A DNA stretch of 64,000 nt from an uncultured Lachnospiraceae bacterium. Its GTDB lineage: Bacteria > Bacillota > Clostridia > Lachnospirales > Lachnospiraceae. The position numbers and the translations under genes are program-made. The DNA is taken from assembly GCA_902774915.1 (NCBI GenBank), contig CACYKH010000002.1:1-64000 (forward strand). Reading direction: 5' to 3'. Below, one piece after another: positions 34,657-44,217 of the stretch (its first letter is position 1; the number at the start of each line of letters is the position of its first letter). The notes below the pieces were generated by a model. The model was given only the letters and a program-made list of their open reading frames with translations. It did not search any database and had not been told where the DNA came from.

Positions 34657-36327
34657 TTAGCCTGCAAACATAATTCCTTCGAATGCTTCTTCAATATCAA
34701 TTCCGTTTACAGTATGTGGATAGTCGGAATCGTCTATTTCAATTCTTACAATAGAACCGTCGTCCAGTTTAAGATCCACATAGGTTTCATTATCAGATCT
34801 ATACAGCTTACAATTTGAATTAGCAGGAATAGTTGTTTTGTCTCCAACGTTTCCTGATTCATCTACTAACTTACCTTCAACATCAATTTTGGATGTCAGA
34901 TTAAAGTCAGCTGGAATGTCAAAGTAATCCTGAAGTGGCTCCACCAGTCCATCCTCACTAATATGAGATGGCATTACTCCACCGGTTGTACTGATGAGAC
35001 TCATTGTTTTATAAACATAAAAGAAATCTGGATTACAGAAAACACCTTTATAATCTACAAAATAGTCATCTCCATTTTCATAAGTCTTATTCGGAACAGC
35101 AAAGCTTGTTTCACCCTGTCCAAGCAGTTCAATGCCATCCGTAGATAATTTATAAATATAAAGAATCTTATAATCATTATCTTCACTGGTTACTAAATAG
35201 AGATAGAAATTACCCTTTCTCTTTACGATATATGTTTTATAAGCATAGTATTCATAATCATGAGTAAAGGTCTGGCCACCTGCTTCTATGTCCATTCCAG
35301 AATAGTATGAATAAGTATTATCTTCATTGTATTCAACTCTAGGATTAAAATTAATATAATCCAGACTATCATCCCCATCAATATCTTCCATCATGGTAGA
35401 GGTTTCAAAAATCCAGTCGCCTTCTGCCTCTCCGTAACCTTTATTAAAGATATTAGGATAATATTCGTATCTGATATTCAGCACCTGCATACCTGATGCA
35501 TATGAAGCTATATCATATGGATTGTAATAAAGAGTAAGATATGTTGGTCCCATAGACCAGTTTATAGTATCCGGATCATCAAAGCTTTCAGCCAAAAGGT
35601 CTGTTGATTCAGTTTCTGAGGAAGCAAGCTCAGAATAATCTCTGGAGAACACTTCGAGTGCAGCATCCTTCAGAGCATCAATATCTCCAACTACATCTGT
35701 CAGTTTTAATTCTTCTCCAGTCTGAACGTCATAAGTATGGCCAACATTTGCATAGTAGCCATGAGCCCCACCTAAAAATGATGATGTGGAATCAACGATA
35801 CTGATAACATTTTCATCGAACCTTACAACGCTCGCTCTACTCTCATCATAATAACCCGAGAAATACTGTTTACTCTCTTCATCATAAGAATTATACTGTT
35901 CCTGAGCCATTCCCACCATTTCATCTATATCGAAATCGCCCTCAGTATTTTCGTTATTTCTGGCGTTATAGCTCTCCAGAGCCTTTTTTATTCCTGGAAA
36001 TGAATCCGCCTGTTCATCCATAATATAAAGCTCGTCATAGCTTTTTGTATAAAGTCTTACCCCTTCATCATTATCCCTATACTCATCACGTGCTGCAACA
36101 TAAATAAGCACATTCGAAACATCACCATCTGATGCAACCTCAGCTACATCTCCTGTTGATGCTGTATCCTCTTTCTCATCAGTGCTGTCGCCGTCAGTTG
36201 CCGCTTCCTCTGTCACAGCTTCCTCAGTATCCAGAGTGGCATGTTCAACCGCGCCGCCACTTCCACAACCTGCAAGGCTGAGGATAATAAGGGCACTGAG
36301 CATAGCGCTTATTAATTTCTTTCTCAT
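34657..36327 (-). CDS. Lipoprotein with DUF4163/DUF3298 (PdaC/RsiV-like) region
   Basis: 556-residue predicted lipoprotein: lipobox LAGC with Cys21 after a short signal peptide, then an acidic, Thr/Glu-rich linker (about 25-65). The segment about 100-290 resembles the DUF4163 plus DUF3298 pair seen in PdaC and RsiV, including SFLGGAHGYYANVGHTYD and YDVQTGEELKLTDVV. The C-terminal half (about 300-556) is an uncharacterised domain with many aromatic and acidic residues. Its ATG overlaps the DUF4250 stop codon (ATGA), so the two are coupled. RsiV binds lysozyme, but whether this protein does is unknown. Confidence 0.75.
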   Translation of the reverse strand: MRKKLISAMLSALIILSLAGCGSGGAVEHATLDTEEAVTEEAATDGDSTDEKEDTASTGDVAEVASDGDVSNVLIYVAARDEYRDNDEGVRLYTKSYDELYIMDEQADSFPGIKKALESYNARNNENTEGDFDIDEMVGMAQEQYNSYDEESKQYFSGYYDESRASVVRFDENVISIVDSTSSFLGGAHGYYANVGHTYDVQTGEELKLTDVVGDIDALKDAALEVFSRDYSELASSETESTDLLAESFDDPDTINWSMGPTYLTLYYNPYDIASYASGMQVLNIRYEYYPNIFNKGYGEAEGDWIFETSTMMEDIDGDDSLDYINFNPRVEYNEDNTYSYYSGMDIEAGGQTFTHDYEYYAYKTYIVKRKGNFYLYLVTSEDNDYKILYIYKLSTDGIELLGQGETSFAVPNKTYENGDDYFVDYKGVFCNPDFFYVYKTMSLISTTGGVMPSHISEDGLVEPLQDYFDIPADFNLTSKIDVEGKLVDESGNVGDKTTIPANSNCKLYRSDNETYVDLKLDDGSIVRIEIDDSDYPHTVNGIDIEEAFEGIMFAG

Positions 36328-36503
36328 CTGATAAACCTATTACCTTCCTTGTCATACTTATAGCCAACAGATGCAAGCTTACTAACAATCTCGTCTTCAC
36401 TAACCCCATATGACTTTGCCAAGTCAGTCAGGGAACTAAAATTATCTCTCAGCTGTGTATTAACAAAACTCATTAACATTATTGGGTCCTTTGGTATATC
36501 CAT
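36324..36503 (-). CDS. DUF4250 small protein
   Basis: 59-residue protein. The sequence MDIPKDPIMLMSFVNTQL followed by RDNFSSLTDLAKSYGVSEDE matches the DUF4250 family found widely in Firmicutes; function unknown. The shape (two or three helices, with a helix-turn-helix-like second half) may suit nucleic-acid or protein binding. AAGGAG lies seven bases before the ATG and overlaps the SbcC-like stop region nine bases upstream; the stop overlaps the next gene in ATGA. It therefore sits translationally locked between the SbcC-like ATPase and the lipoprotein. Confidence 0.85.
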   Translation of the reverse strand: MDIPKDPIMLMSFVNTQLRDNFSSLTDLAKSYGVSEDEIVSKLASVGYKYDKEGNRFIR

Positions 36504-36512
36504 AATTTCTCC

Positions 36513-38525
36513 TTATCTGCACGATAGATATATTACCTGATAATCCTTTGAAATCTCATCCAGGAATTTTTTAGCCCCCGCCATATTCCTGGCATCCAGT
36601 CCACTCAGCGGATCATCCATTACAACGGCTGGCTTTTCATTATCATACATAACATCCAGAAGCGCCAGTCTTATACAAAGGCCGATCATTGCACTGTATC
36701 CTGTACTCTGAGCTTCTATGTTATGATAGGAACCTTCTTCCTTTCTTTCGATATTCATATTTGCATCGATACGAAATTCCTTTGGATCAAGGTTTCCGGT
36801 CATAATAGAATAATACTTATCAAATGCATCCTTAACAGGACTCATATATTCAGCTACAAAATTCTCTTTAGCTCTCTGAAGAAACTCTCCTGTCTTTTCA
36901 ACAATCTCATATTGTTTCGCCAGTTGTTCCTGTTTCTCTTTCATTTCAGCAAGAGAATCCTTCTGTTCCTGCAGCATGTCCATGCCCTCAAGAATCTCCT
37001 GTATCTCATGCTCATACCTTGCGATAACATTTCGCGAATCCGATTGCTCCTGACTAAACTCTTCTGAACCAGAATTCATATCCAGCCCAGGATGAGCCTC
37101 AAGATATGCTTCAAGCTTCTCTTTCTTTGCATCCAGTTCTTTTCTTAGAGACTGGGTACTTTCAGCAGATGAATCATTCATCTTCTTTAAGTCATTAAAC
37201 TCTTTAGCTTTAGCCTTAAGATCATAAAGACAATTTTCCGCATCTAATCTGGAATACTGAATACCATAGTTTTTAAGGAAGTCCTTGATATCAGATTCCA
37301 TTCTCCTTATGTCCTCATTATTGGCTTTAATATTCTGCTTATATTTATCAATTCCAACTCCGCCTGCGGCAGGGGCTGGTGCATTTTTTGAAGTGAGGCT
37401 TATACAGAGAACCACTACACCAATAACAGCTAATAACGCGCCAATGATAATTGCCGCAACTTTGATTGTTCCACCTAAAACAAAGGCAATAATAATTGCA
37501 GCTATTCCAAGAATTAAAGCCAGTACCCCTGGAACCGGACTAATAGAATTTCTCCCTTTATTATTTTGAGCCGCCTGCTCAGCAGCTTCCTCTTCTGTTT
37601 CTATAAGCATTTCAAGATTTTCATTTTTAGAAATAAGTCCTTGAATGCTATTAATCTTATCAATATTTTCTGAAACAGTTTTCTCTTCAGGAACTCCATT
37701 TTTAAATACATCCTCAAGAACCCTAAGTCTGGAAGTATCCGCCTTAGGAAGAGTATCCAGACTACGTTCAAGCGAATCAACCTCGGTCTTAAGACTGCCA
37801 AGTTCTCTGATTTCTTTATTTTTATCCTCAAGTCTTCGAAGCTTTTCTTCTTCCTTTTCTTTATTAGCTCTGACATCCTTCAGTCTCTTATCGAGATCCT
37901 CAGATGTACTGATATCTCTTTCCAACTGGGCAATAGACTCTTTATATTTTGAAAGTTCACCCGTCTTTCTTCTTGGCGAATTCTCATTCAAGAAAGATGC
38001 TATCTCCGCCGCAGCTCTGTCGTAATTCTCAAGGTCTCCCTTTTGAGAAACAGAACCAACCTTCGCACCTATGCTGCTGTTTATACCTTCATACCTGATA
38101 TCGGAACTACTTATAAACGCAGTCCTCATAAAGGACTCTCTATCAACACCAAAAATCTCTTCCCCAGGAACCTCAGAAAAATCTTTACTTTCAAGACCAG
38201 TTTTTGAGTCCAGGATCTTGAAGGTCATATCCTTATCCTTCTTGCCGAAATCTCTTTCTATCGTATACTCTTTTCCACCGACTTCGAAGCTCAGACTTCC
38301 TCCAAAGAATCCGCCATTCCATGGCTGATACATTGTACGCTCATTCTCTGCATAAACCTTTTTTCTGCTTCCTTCAAGCCCATAGAACATGCATCTTATA
38401 AATGCACCAAGAGTAGATTTGCCCCAGCCATTATCCTTACAGATATCATTCAGACCAGTTTTAAAATCAAGATCAACGTTTGAGAGCTTACCGAAATTTT
38501 CTATATGACAGCTTATAAGTTTCAT
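36513..38525 (-). CDS. SbcC/YhaN-like ATPase with central membrane hairpin
   Basis: 670-residue ABC/SMC-type ATPase. N-terminal nucleotide site is NGWGKST near 32-39; the first Gly of the P-loop is replaced by Lys (KDNGWGKST). Long coiled coils (about 180-280 and 400-570) flank two hydrophobic segments (about 325-380) that would place the coiled-coil tip in the membrane, as in YhaN-like proteins rather than true SbcC. Walker B is PAVVMDDPLSGLD near the C terminus. Partner of the SbcD-like nuclease, whose gene it overlaps by four bases (ATGA). Likely role is DNA-end processing or repair; this is family knowledge, not shown here. Confidence 0.85.
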   Translation of the reverse strand: MKLISCHIENFGKLSNVDLDFKTGLNDICKDNGWGKSTLGAFIRCMFYGLEGSRKKVYAENERTMYQPWNGGFFGGSLSFEVGGKEYTIERDFGKKDKDMTFKILDSKTGLESKDFSEVPGEEIFGVDRESFMRTAFISSSDIRYEGINSSIGAKVGSVSQKGDLENYDRAAAEIASFLNENSPRRKTGELSKYKESIAQLERDISTSEDLDKRLKDVRANKEKEEEKLRRLEDKNKEIRELGSLKTEVDSLERSLDTLPKADTSRLRVLEDVFKNGVPEEKTVSENIDKINSIQGLISKNENLEMLIETEEEAAEQAAQNNKGRNSISPVPGVLALILGIAAIIIAFVLGGTIKVAAIIIGALLAVIGVVVLCISLTSKNAPAPAAGGVGIDKYKQNIKANNEDIRRMESDIKDFLKNYGIQYSRLDAENCLYDLKAKAKEFNDLKKMNDSSAESTQSLRKELDAKKEKLEAYLEAHPGLDMNSGSEEFSQEQSDSRNVIARYEHEIQEILEGMDMLQEQKDSLAEMKEKQEQLAKQYEIVEKTGEFLQRAKENFVAEYMSPVKDAFDKYYSIMTGNLDPKEFRIDANMNIERKEEGSYHNIEAQSTGYSAMIGLCIRLALLDVMYDNEKPAVVMDDPLSGLDARNMAGAKKFLDEISKDYQVIYLSCR

Positions 38526-39679
38526 AAGGCAGCCCCCTCTCCTGCAAGTAAAAGAACACCTGTTCTGATTATGGCAGCCGCATCCTCTTCTGAAAGATTT
38601 CCTGCCTCCTGCTCAGCCTTAACAAGTCTTACAAATTCGCCCTTCATAGTCTTGTCATATGCAAAGCTGTTATAATCTATACTCACACTTGTTTTATCTT
38701 TAACAGTCAGATAATAGTAATCATTATCCAGCATCTTCTCTATGTATAAAGTATCAAACTCGGCATCAAGAGAAACTTCTCCAGAAAGAACTATCCTCAC
38801 CATATCCTCCGGAAGAACCTCTGTATCTCCTGTTCCTGCCAGTTTAGTTTTTATGCTCTTTATCATTTCATCAGACGTAGTACAGTCGCTCACATCCACA
38901 AAAATCTCATGCATAACTCGTTTTGCAAATGGAATAAATTCCACATCCAGCTTGCCACCCGAAATAGTAAGCACGTTAAAACCACGAGGGCCGCATTCAT
39001 CAAAGCCTCTACCCTCAAGGCAGCCCGAATAAGAATAGATTCCTCTTGCATCCAGCTTTTCAATCTTTGGAGCATGAACATGTCCTAGAGCCATATAATC
39101 TATTCCGCGATTTCTATAATCTTTTATCGGGATTACTTCTGCATCCTTCTTGGAAGAACTGACGGTCTCCTGACCATGAAGAGTAAGAATGTTAAATTTA
39201 CTCTGATCAAGAGCCAGAGAATTTACGAGATGAGAATTATTATCCGCATTTATCTCAGCCCCAGTTATTACAACCTCCTGGCCTGCATCCTCGGAGTTCA
39301 GTCTGCCATCATCAACCAGGGTAAAGCTTGTCCAGTAATCACCAAAAAGCTTAAGATTTTCCGGAATAAAGCCAAACTTTTTTACTACGTCCTGAATAAA
39401 ACTGTCAGCATCGTGATTACCTCTGAGATAGTAAAATGTCATCTCCGGATTATCTGTAATCGAAGCCATGACTGCATTTCTTGCAGTAGCCGAAATTCTT
39501 GTAACATCGAAAAGGTCTCCGGCTATAAGTATAGCCTGAGCCCTTTCGTTTAATGCATATTGAACCATCGAATTATATGTCGAAATCAGTTCATTTCTTC
39601 TATCTCTCGCCTGATCAGCCGAAAGATGTCTGCTAAGTTTTGAATCCAGATGTATATCTGCTGTATGAATTATTTTCAT
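38522..39679 (-). CDS. SbcD/YhaO-like metallophosphoesterase (DNA exonuclease)
   Basis: Mre11/SbcD-type nuclease subunit, cytoplasmic. 385 residues. The five metallophosphoesterase motifs are clear: HTADIHLDS near 5, AGDLFD near 52, RGNHD near 86, LHGQE near 168, and GHVHAP near 199. The C-terminal ~140 residues form a capping domain. It starts 13 bases after the permease gene and overlaps the SbcC-like gene, so it is probably in the same long transcript as the upstream ABC transporter. Likely cuts DNA ends in concert with its ATPase partner. Confidence 0.9.
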   Translation of the reverse strand: MKIIHTADIHLDSKLSRHLSADQARDRRNELISTYNSMVQYALNERAQAILIAGDLFDVTRISATARNAVMASITDNPEMTFYYLRGNHDADSFIQDVVKKFGFIPENLKLFGDYWTSFTLVDDGRLNSEDAGQEVVITGAEINADNNSHLVNSLALDQSKFNILTLHGQETVSSSKKDAEVIPIKDYRNRGIDYMALGHVHAPKIEKLDARGIYSYSGCLEGRGFDECGPRGFNVLTISGGKLDVEFIPFAKRVMHEIFVDVSDCTTSDEMIKSIKTKLAGTGDTEVLPEDMVRIVLSGEVSLDAEFDTLYIEKMLDNDYYYLTVKDKTSVSIDYNSFAYDKTMKGEFVRLVKAEQEAGNLSEEDAAAIIRTGVLLLAGEGAAL

Positions 39680-39692
39680 AGAAATTCCCTTT

Positions 39693-42600
39693 TTATCTAT
39701 TCATGTCACTTACTTTCATATTGTTTACTTTTCTGAAATGGAACCAATTAATAATAAACGCAAGTACCGATTCAAAAAGAATCGCCATTAACCATGACAT
39801 AATACTGAATCGACGAATTAACATCATATCTTCACTTTCAACCAAACTAATACACTTATCATTGAAAATGAAGCCAAGTAAAACCGCCAAAGAAAGTGAT
39901 ATAACCATAGTCATTATCATCTCACGAGCCAGATACCTGATTGTCTGCTTCTTACTAAATCCATTTATTCGCATAACTATAACTTCTTTCTTCTTACCAC
40001 TTACATAAATATCGACAAGATTAGAAAGAACAAATACTCCAAGTATCAGAGCAATAACTATAACTATAACAACAGTAATATCAAAAATGACCAGGGCTGT
40101 TTTATAGTTACTAACAGTATCGGTAGGTGTAGTCACATTTGCATTTGGAACAATTTCCTTTACCTTATCCTTAATAGCATCAATTTTATCCATATCCGCC
40201 TTAATAAGAACGGTATTATCATCCGCTTCTTTTCCAAATGTTTCTCTGTACGAATTACGCGTCATGAGCATTTTTCCACCGAAATAGTTAGTATAGACGC
40301 CATTCACCTGTACAGTATGCGGATTATAATCTGAATCAAGTAAAATTATAATATCCTTATTCTTTATACGATTCAGTTCATAAAATCTCGAATATACAAC
40401 AACTCCATCCTCAGGTACTTCCATTTCCTTACCTGTCTTGAAGTCATCCACCTGGTAATAACCACCCAGTACACTTGTATCAGCCACAACTATATTGGTA
40501 AAGTTACGTTCATCTCTTACATTTGATATGGTTGAAATTGAGGCAACCCTTGCATGTTCTATGCCACTATCATCAAGATACTTCTCAATTGCTTCAACGC
40601 CTTCCTCATCCTTATCATTATAAGTGAATGAAAGAGTATACTTCTGAACTCCATATAGCTGTTCATCAAAAACTGCTGTCATTGCATATTTTAATGTAAA
40701 GCTTATTCCAATAAGAAGACAGCTTCCCGCAATGATAACAATAGAAATAGCAACTCTGGCTTTTTCAGATCCCATATTTCTAAATATAAGTCTTGTATAA
40801 AGACTTCCATGAGGTAAGCCTATACTAAGTTTTCTATGTTTCTTAGTAGTCTTTTCTCCACTTAGAAGTTTTATTGCAGGCTGTTTAAACAGTTTATAAC
40901 ATGCAAGTATTGTAGCAATAACTACAGTAAGTATATTTGCCGAAACAATAATAATCGCAGGGAGTACTGAGAAATAAATATCAGGCACTCCAAATATATA
41001 AGTACCACCAATACTATTTCCTAAAATCCTTTGAAGGATAATTTCAAGACCAAAGCCAAGTATAATACCCAAAATAACAGAGAATAATCCAAAAATTAAA
41101 TATTTGGACATAATAAGATTATCCTTAAATCCAAAGGATTTCTCTGTACCTACAAGAGTTCTCTGTTCATCAACAATAATATAGATTGAAGAAAAACATA
41201 CTAACACGCTTATTAAAATGAATCCAACGGCAAAAACAAGCGACATTAATCTAACCGAAGAAATACTATTGTAAAGCTGCCTGAATCCACTGTTTGTGTT
41301 TCTATCGAAAATAACATAGTTTGTTTCAGATAACTTTTCTATGTTACTTTCAGCTTTAGCAACTTCAGCATCAACCTCTTCTTTCTTTGTATCAAGTTCC
41401 GTCTGGGCATCCTCCAGTTCCTTGGCGCCCTCTGCTTTTGATTCCTCGTATTCAGCTTCCTTTTCTTCAAGCTCAGCCTTATAGCTTTCCAGTTCAGTTT
41501 TTCCAGAATTAATGGAAGCCTGAGATGAATTAATTATGCCACTCAGTTTCTCATCCATGGCATTATATTCATCTGTAAAAACAGTTGATGGCTCCACAGG
41601 ATCTGACGAGGTGCTCGAGTCGTCTGTTGAAGCAGTTTCATCTGCTTCATCCTTTGACGTAGAGCCTCTTTTACCATTAGTTATAGGAAGATCATCTTTA
41701 TCAGCATTTTCCATATTAGCCTGGGAATCCTGAGGTCCCCTTAAAGACTGTTTTATCCCAGAAGTATATTCAGTAAACTCTGCATTCTTTTCTTTAAAAT
41801 CCTGAACAGCTTCACTGGAGTCATCCAGCATTTCAGACATTTTTTCAGCGCTTTCCTGCAACTGAAGAGTTTTATCTGTTAATGTGGATGAAACCTCAGT
41901 TATTGAATCCACCTGATTGTCCATCTCTTCTGCTTTTGATTTATACGAAGCAAAAGTACCAGTGTAAAAATCGTTAAGCAAATCCAGATCTTCCTGAGCT
42001 CTGTCTATACTTCCCTCGTAATAACTGATCTTCTTCTTTGCATCGACAAGTGCTTCAGATGCGCTCTCTACCTTTTCATCATAAATAGACTGGTTCTTAT
42101 CTATTTCATCCTGAGCATCATCAATCTGACCATAATATTCCTCTTTATTTTGCTCAAGCTCCGTTTCAGCATTTGCCTTTACTTCTTCGTATTCTTCTTC
42201 GCCAATGATAGCAAGCTCGTCATATATTTTCTCTTTAATTCCATCTACATGGTTAAAATAACTCTGTGAAAAAATTGGTGCCTGAGAAGGATAACTAACC
42301 TTTACTACAGCCGAAACATAGTATCCCATAAAGCTTTCTTCGCTGAAGGCACAGTCATCAACGACGATAAACTTCTCTTTTGCATTTCTTGTATAATCTG
42401 GATGATTAACAAATCCTGTTACTTTAAATGTGTCATTCTTTATATATTTCTTTTTAGATTTTGAGATAGAGAAACTAATACTATCCCCCATTTTTATACC
42501 TTTACTTTTTGCATATCCATAAAGAATTGCACACTCATCTTCCTTTTCAGGAAGCTTTCCTTCTATAACCTTTGGTACGCTGATACGATCTGTAAGATTA

Positions 42601-42920
42601 ATGATATCAAATTTATCTGTCTTGCCATCTATAGTGGTTTTCGCGGTAATCTTGTAAATACCTTCAGCATCATCTACTCCATTTACTTTCTTGATTCTGT
42701 TTATATCTTCTTCTGTTATTCCTGCCGAAGAAATAATATCAAAGTCTTTGAAATTCTGTGATCTATAAAAGTCACTACCGTCTTTTGATAATGCTCCTAT
42801 ATAGTAATAAGTTCCAAGGAAGACTCCTACAGAAAGCATGACAATAACAGCAATTGAAAGGGCAATTGCTTTCTTTTTCCATATATTGCGTAACGCATCT
42901 TTTATTCTAGTTTTTTTCAT
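39693..42920 (-). CDS. FtsX/MacB-type ABC transporter permease with large coiled-coil ectodomain
   Basis: 1075 residues. An N-terminal transmembrane helix (about 17-40) is followed by a MacB-like periplasmic-type domain (about 45-230). A long region then shows strong coiled-coil character (about 245-540: runs of E, K, Q with heptads), interrupted by a Ser/Thr/Asp linker near 410-445. The C-terminal half carries two FtsX-type blocks, each with three or four membrane helices (about 575-700 and 960-1060), separated by another ectodomain. The gene is four bases after the GAF-ABC ATPase, which must power it. No lipoprotein or channel partner is visible, so it may perform mechanotransmission or lipid/peptide efflux; substrate unknown. 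Confidence 0.85.
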   Translation of the reverse strand: MKKTRIKDALRNIWKKKAIALSIAVIVMLSVGVFLGTYYYIGALSKDGSDFYRSQNFKDFDIISSAGITEEDINRIKKVNGVDDAEGIYKITAKTTIDGKTDKFDIINLTDRISVPKVIEGKLPEKEDECAILYGYAKSKGIKMGDSISFSISKSKKKYIKNDTFKVTGFVNHPDYTRNAKEKFIVVDDCAFSEESFMGYYVSAVVKVSYPSQAPIFSQSYFNHVDGIKEKIYDELAIIGEEEYEEVKANAETELEQNKEEYYGQIDDAQDEIDKNQSIYDEKVESASEALVDAKKKISYYEGSIDRAQEDLDLLNDFYTGTFASYKSKAEEMDNQVDSITEVSSTLTDKTLQLQESAEKMSEMLDDSSEAVQDFKEKNAEFTEYTSGIKQSLRGPQDSQANMENADKDDLPITNGKRGSTSKDEADETASTDDSSTSSDPVEPSTVFTDEYNAMDEKLSGIINSSQASINSGKTELESYKAELEEKEAEYEESKAEGAKELEDAQTELDTKKEEVDAEVAKAESNIEKLSETNYVIFDRNTNSGFRQLYNSISSVRLMSLVFAVGFILISVLVCFSSIYIIVDEQRTLVGTEKSFGFKDNLIMSKYLIFGLFSVILGIILGFGLEIILQRILGNSIGGTYIFGVPDIYFSVLPAIIIVSANILTVVIATILACYKLFKQPAIKLLSGEKTTKKHRKLSIGLPHGSLYTRLIFRNMGSEKARVAISIVIIAGSCLLIGISFTLKYAMTAVFDEQLYGVQKYTLSFTYNDKDEEGVEAIEKYLDDSGIEHARVASISTISNVRDERNFTNIVVADTSVLGGYYQVDDFKTGKEMEVPEDGVVVYSRFYELNRIKNKDIIILLDSDYNPHTVQVNGVYTNYFGGKMLMTRNSYRETFGKEADDNTVLIKADMDKIDAIKDKVKEIVPNANVTTPTDTVSNYKTALVIFDITVVIVIVIALILGVFVLSNLVDIYVSGKKKEVIVMRINGFSKKQTIRYLAREMIMTMVISLSLAVLLGFIFNDKCISLVESEDMMLIRRFSIMSWLMAILFESVLAFIINWFHFRKVNNMKVSDMNR

Positions 42921-42924
42921 CTGC

Positions 42925-44145
42925 TTACCACGACAATTCTACAGCTTTTACTGGTTCCATGTTTACTCTTACACTTGATACAAGACCGGCCCTAAGCTTC
43001 ACAACACGATCTGCCATCTTAGCGATTTCCGGATTATGTGTAATCATGCACACTGTTTTCTTTTTATTACGAACAATATCTTCAACAACCTGAAGAACCT
43101 CTATACTAGTCTGATAATCCAGAGCAGCTGTTGGCTCGTCCGCCAGGATTACTCTTGGATTCTTTACGAGAGCTCTCGCAATGGAAACCCTCTGCTGCTG
43201 ACCACCTGACATCTGAGAAGGGAAGTTATCAGCTCTTTCCTCCAGGCCTACCAACTTAATGGCATCTATAGATTTTAGAGGCTCCTTACTGTTTTCTGCT
43301 ATAAACTCAACATTTTCTATGGCTGAAAGGTTAGGCATGAGATTATAGGACTGGAATATGAATCCAATATAATCTTTTCTGTAATCTGTCAGCTGCGCAT
43401 CACTTGGATGAGAAAAATCTTTTCCATCTATCTCAAGTGAACCTTCAGTAAGAGAATCCATTCCACCGATTATATTTAGCATCGTTGTTTTTCCACATCC
43501 ACTTTCACCAAGTATTACCAGGAATTCTCCTTCATAAATATCCAGGTCTATTCCCTTCAGAATCTGAACAGTCGATTCACCCGATTTATATTCTTTTGTA
43601 ACATTCTTAAGGGAAATAATAGGCTTATCCTTCGTCATGATATTGACAATATATCCCTTATCCTCAATATCCATAGCGGAAAGAGCAGCAATATTTTTAC
43701 TTATCTTCAGATCCTCAGGACCGAACCTTCCATCAATTTTATTTATAAGTTGAATACATCCATAAACGCTTGTTGGGGTTTTAAGAGGAACCGTCAGCAT
43801 AGTCTTGGTTTTGTATCCTGTTTCTTCATCTTCATTAGTTGAAAATCTGACGTCTGTAGCTGCATCATGGATGACAACATATTCCTGATTATTGAAAGTA
43901 TAGCCAAGAATACCCTGATGTGAATCTACACTGACTCCGGTAACATCAGCTTTTCCTGTACACGCAACAATATAAAGCCTGCTATCTCTTTCATCATAGA
44001 TCCAGACAAAGCCATTCTCGCATCCAATTGTTTCCACAAGAATATTCAGACAGGAAGCAAGTCCATTCTCCATCTGTTTTTCATCCTGCAACGCAATAGT
44101 GGCATTCCACAAAGCCTTCTTATATTTTGATTCTTGTTTATTCAT
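42925..44145 (-). CDS. GAF domain-ABC transporter ATPase fusion
   Basis: 406 residues. The N-terminal ~160 form a GAF domain (IALQDEKQMENGLASCLNIL... TMLTVPLKTPTSVYGCIQLINK) and the C-terminal ~215 a MacB/LolD-type ABC ATPase: Walker A GESGCGKTT near 213-221, Q-loop FIFQSYNL, signature SGGQQQRVSIARAL, Walker B RVILADEPTAALD, switch MITHNPE. Start placed at 44145 because GGAGGG lies just before it, whereas the frame's earlier ATG (44187) has none. GAF domains bind small ligands or haem; fusion to an importer/exporter ATPase would let a cytoplasmic signal gate transport. The permease gene follows by four bases. Confidence 0.92.
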   Translation of the reverse strand: MNKQESKYKKALWNATIALQDEKQMENGLASCLNILVETIGCENGFVWIYDERDSRLYIVACTGKADVTGVSVDSHQGILGYTFNNQEYVVIHDAATDVRFSTNEDEETGYKTKTMLTVPLKTPTSVYGCIQLINKIDGRFGPEDLKISKNIAALSAMDIEDKGYIVNIMTKDKPIISLKNVTKEYKSGESTVQILKGIDLDIYEGEFLVILGESGCGKTTMLNIIGGMDSLTEGSLEIDGKDFSHPSDAQLTDYRKDYIGFIFQSYNLMPNLSAIENVEFIAENSKEPLKSIDAIKLVGLEERADNFPSQMSGGQQQRVSIARALVKNPRVILADEPTAALDYQTSIEVLQVVEDIVRNKKKTVCMITHNPEIAKMADRVVKLRAGLVSSVRVNMEPVKAVELSW

Positions 44146-44217
44146 ATATCCCTCCAAGGATTTACTTTCTTCATTTGAAACATTCAAAACTCACATCAAA
44201 ATTATATAATAAAATAC

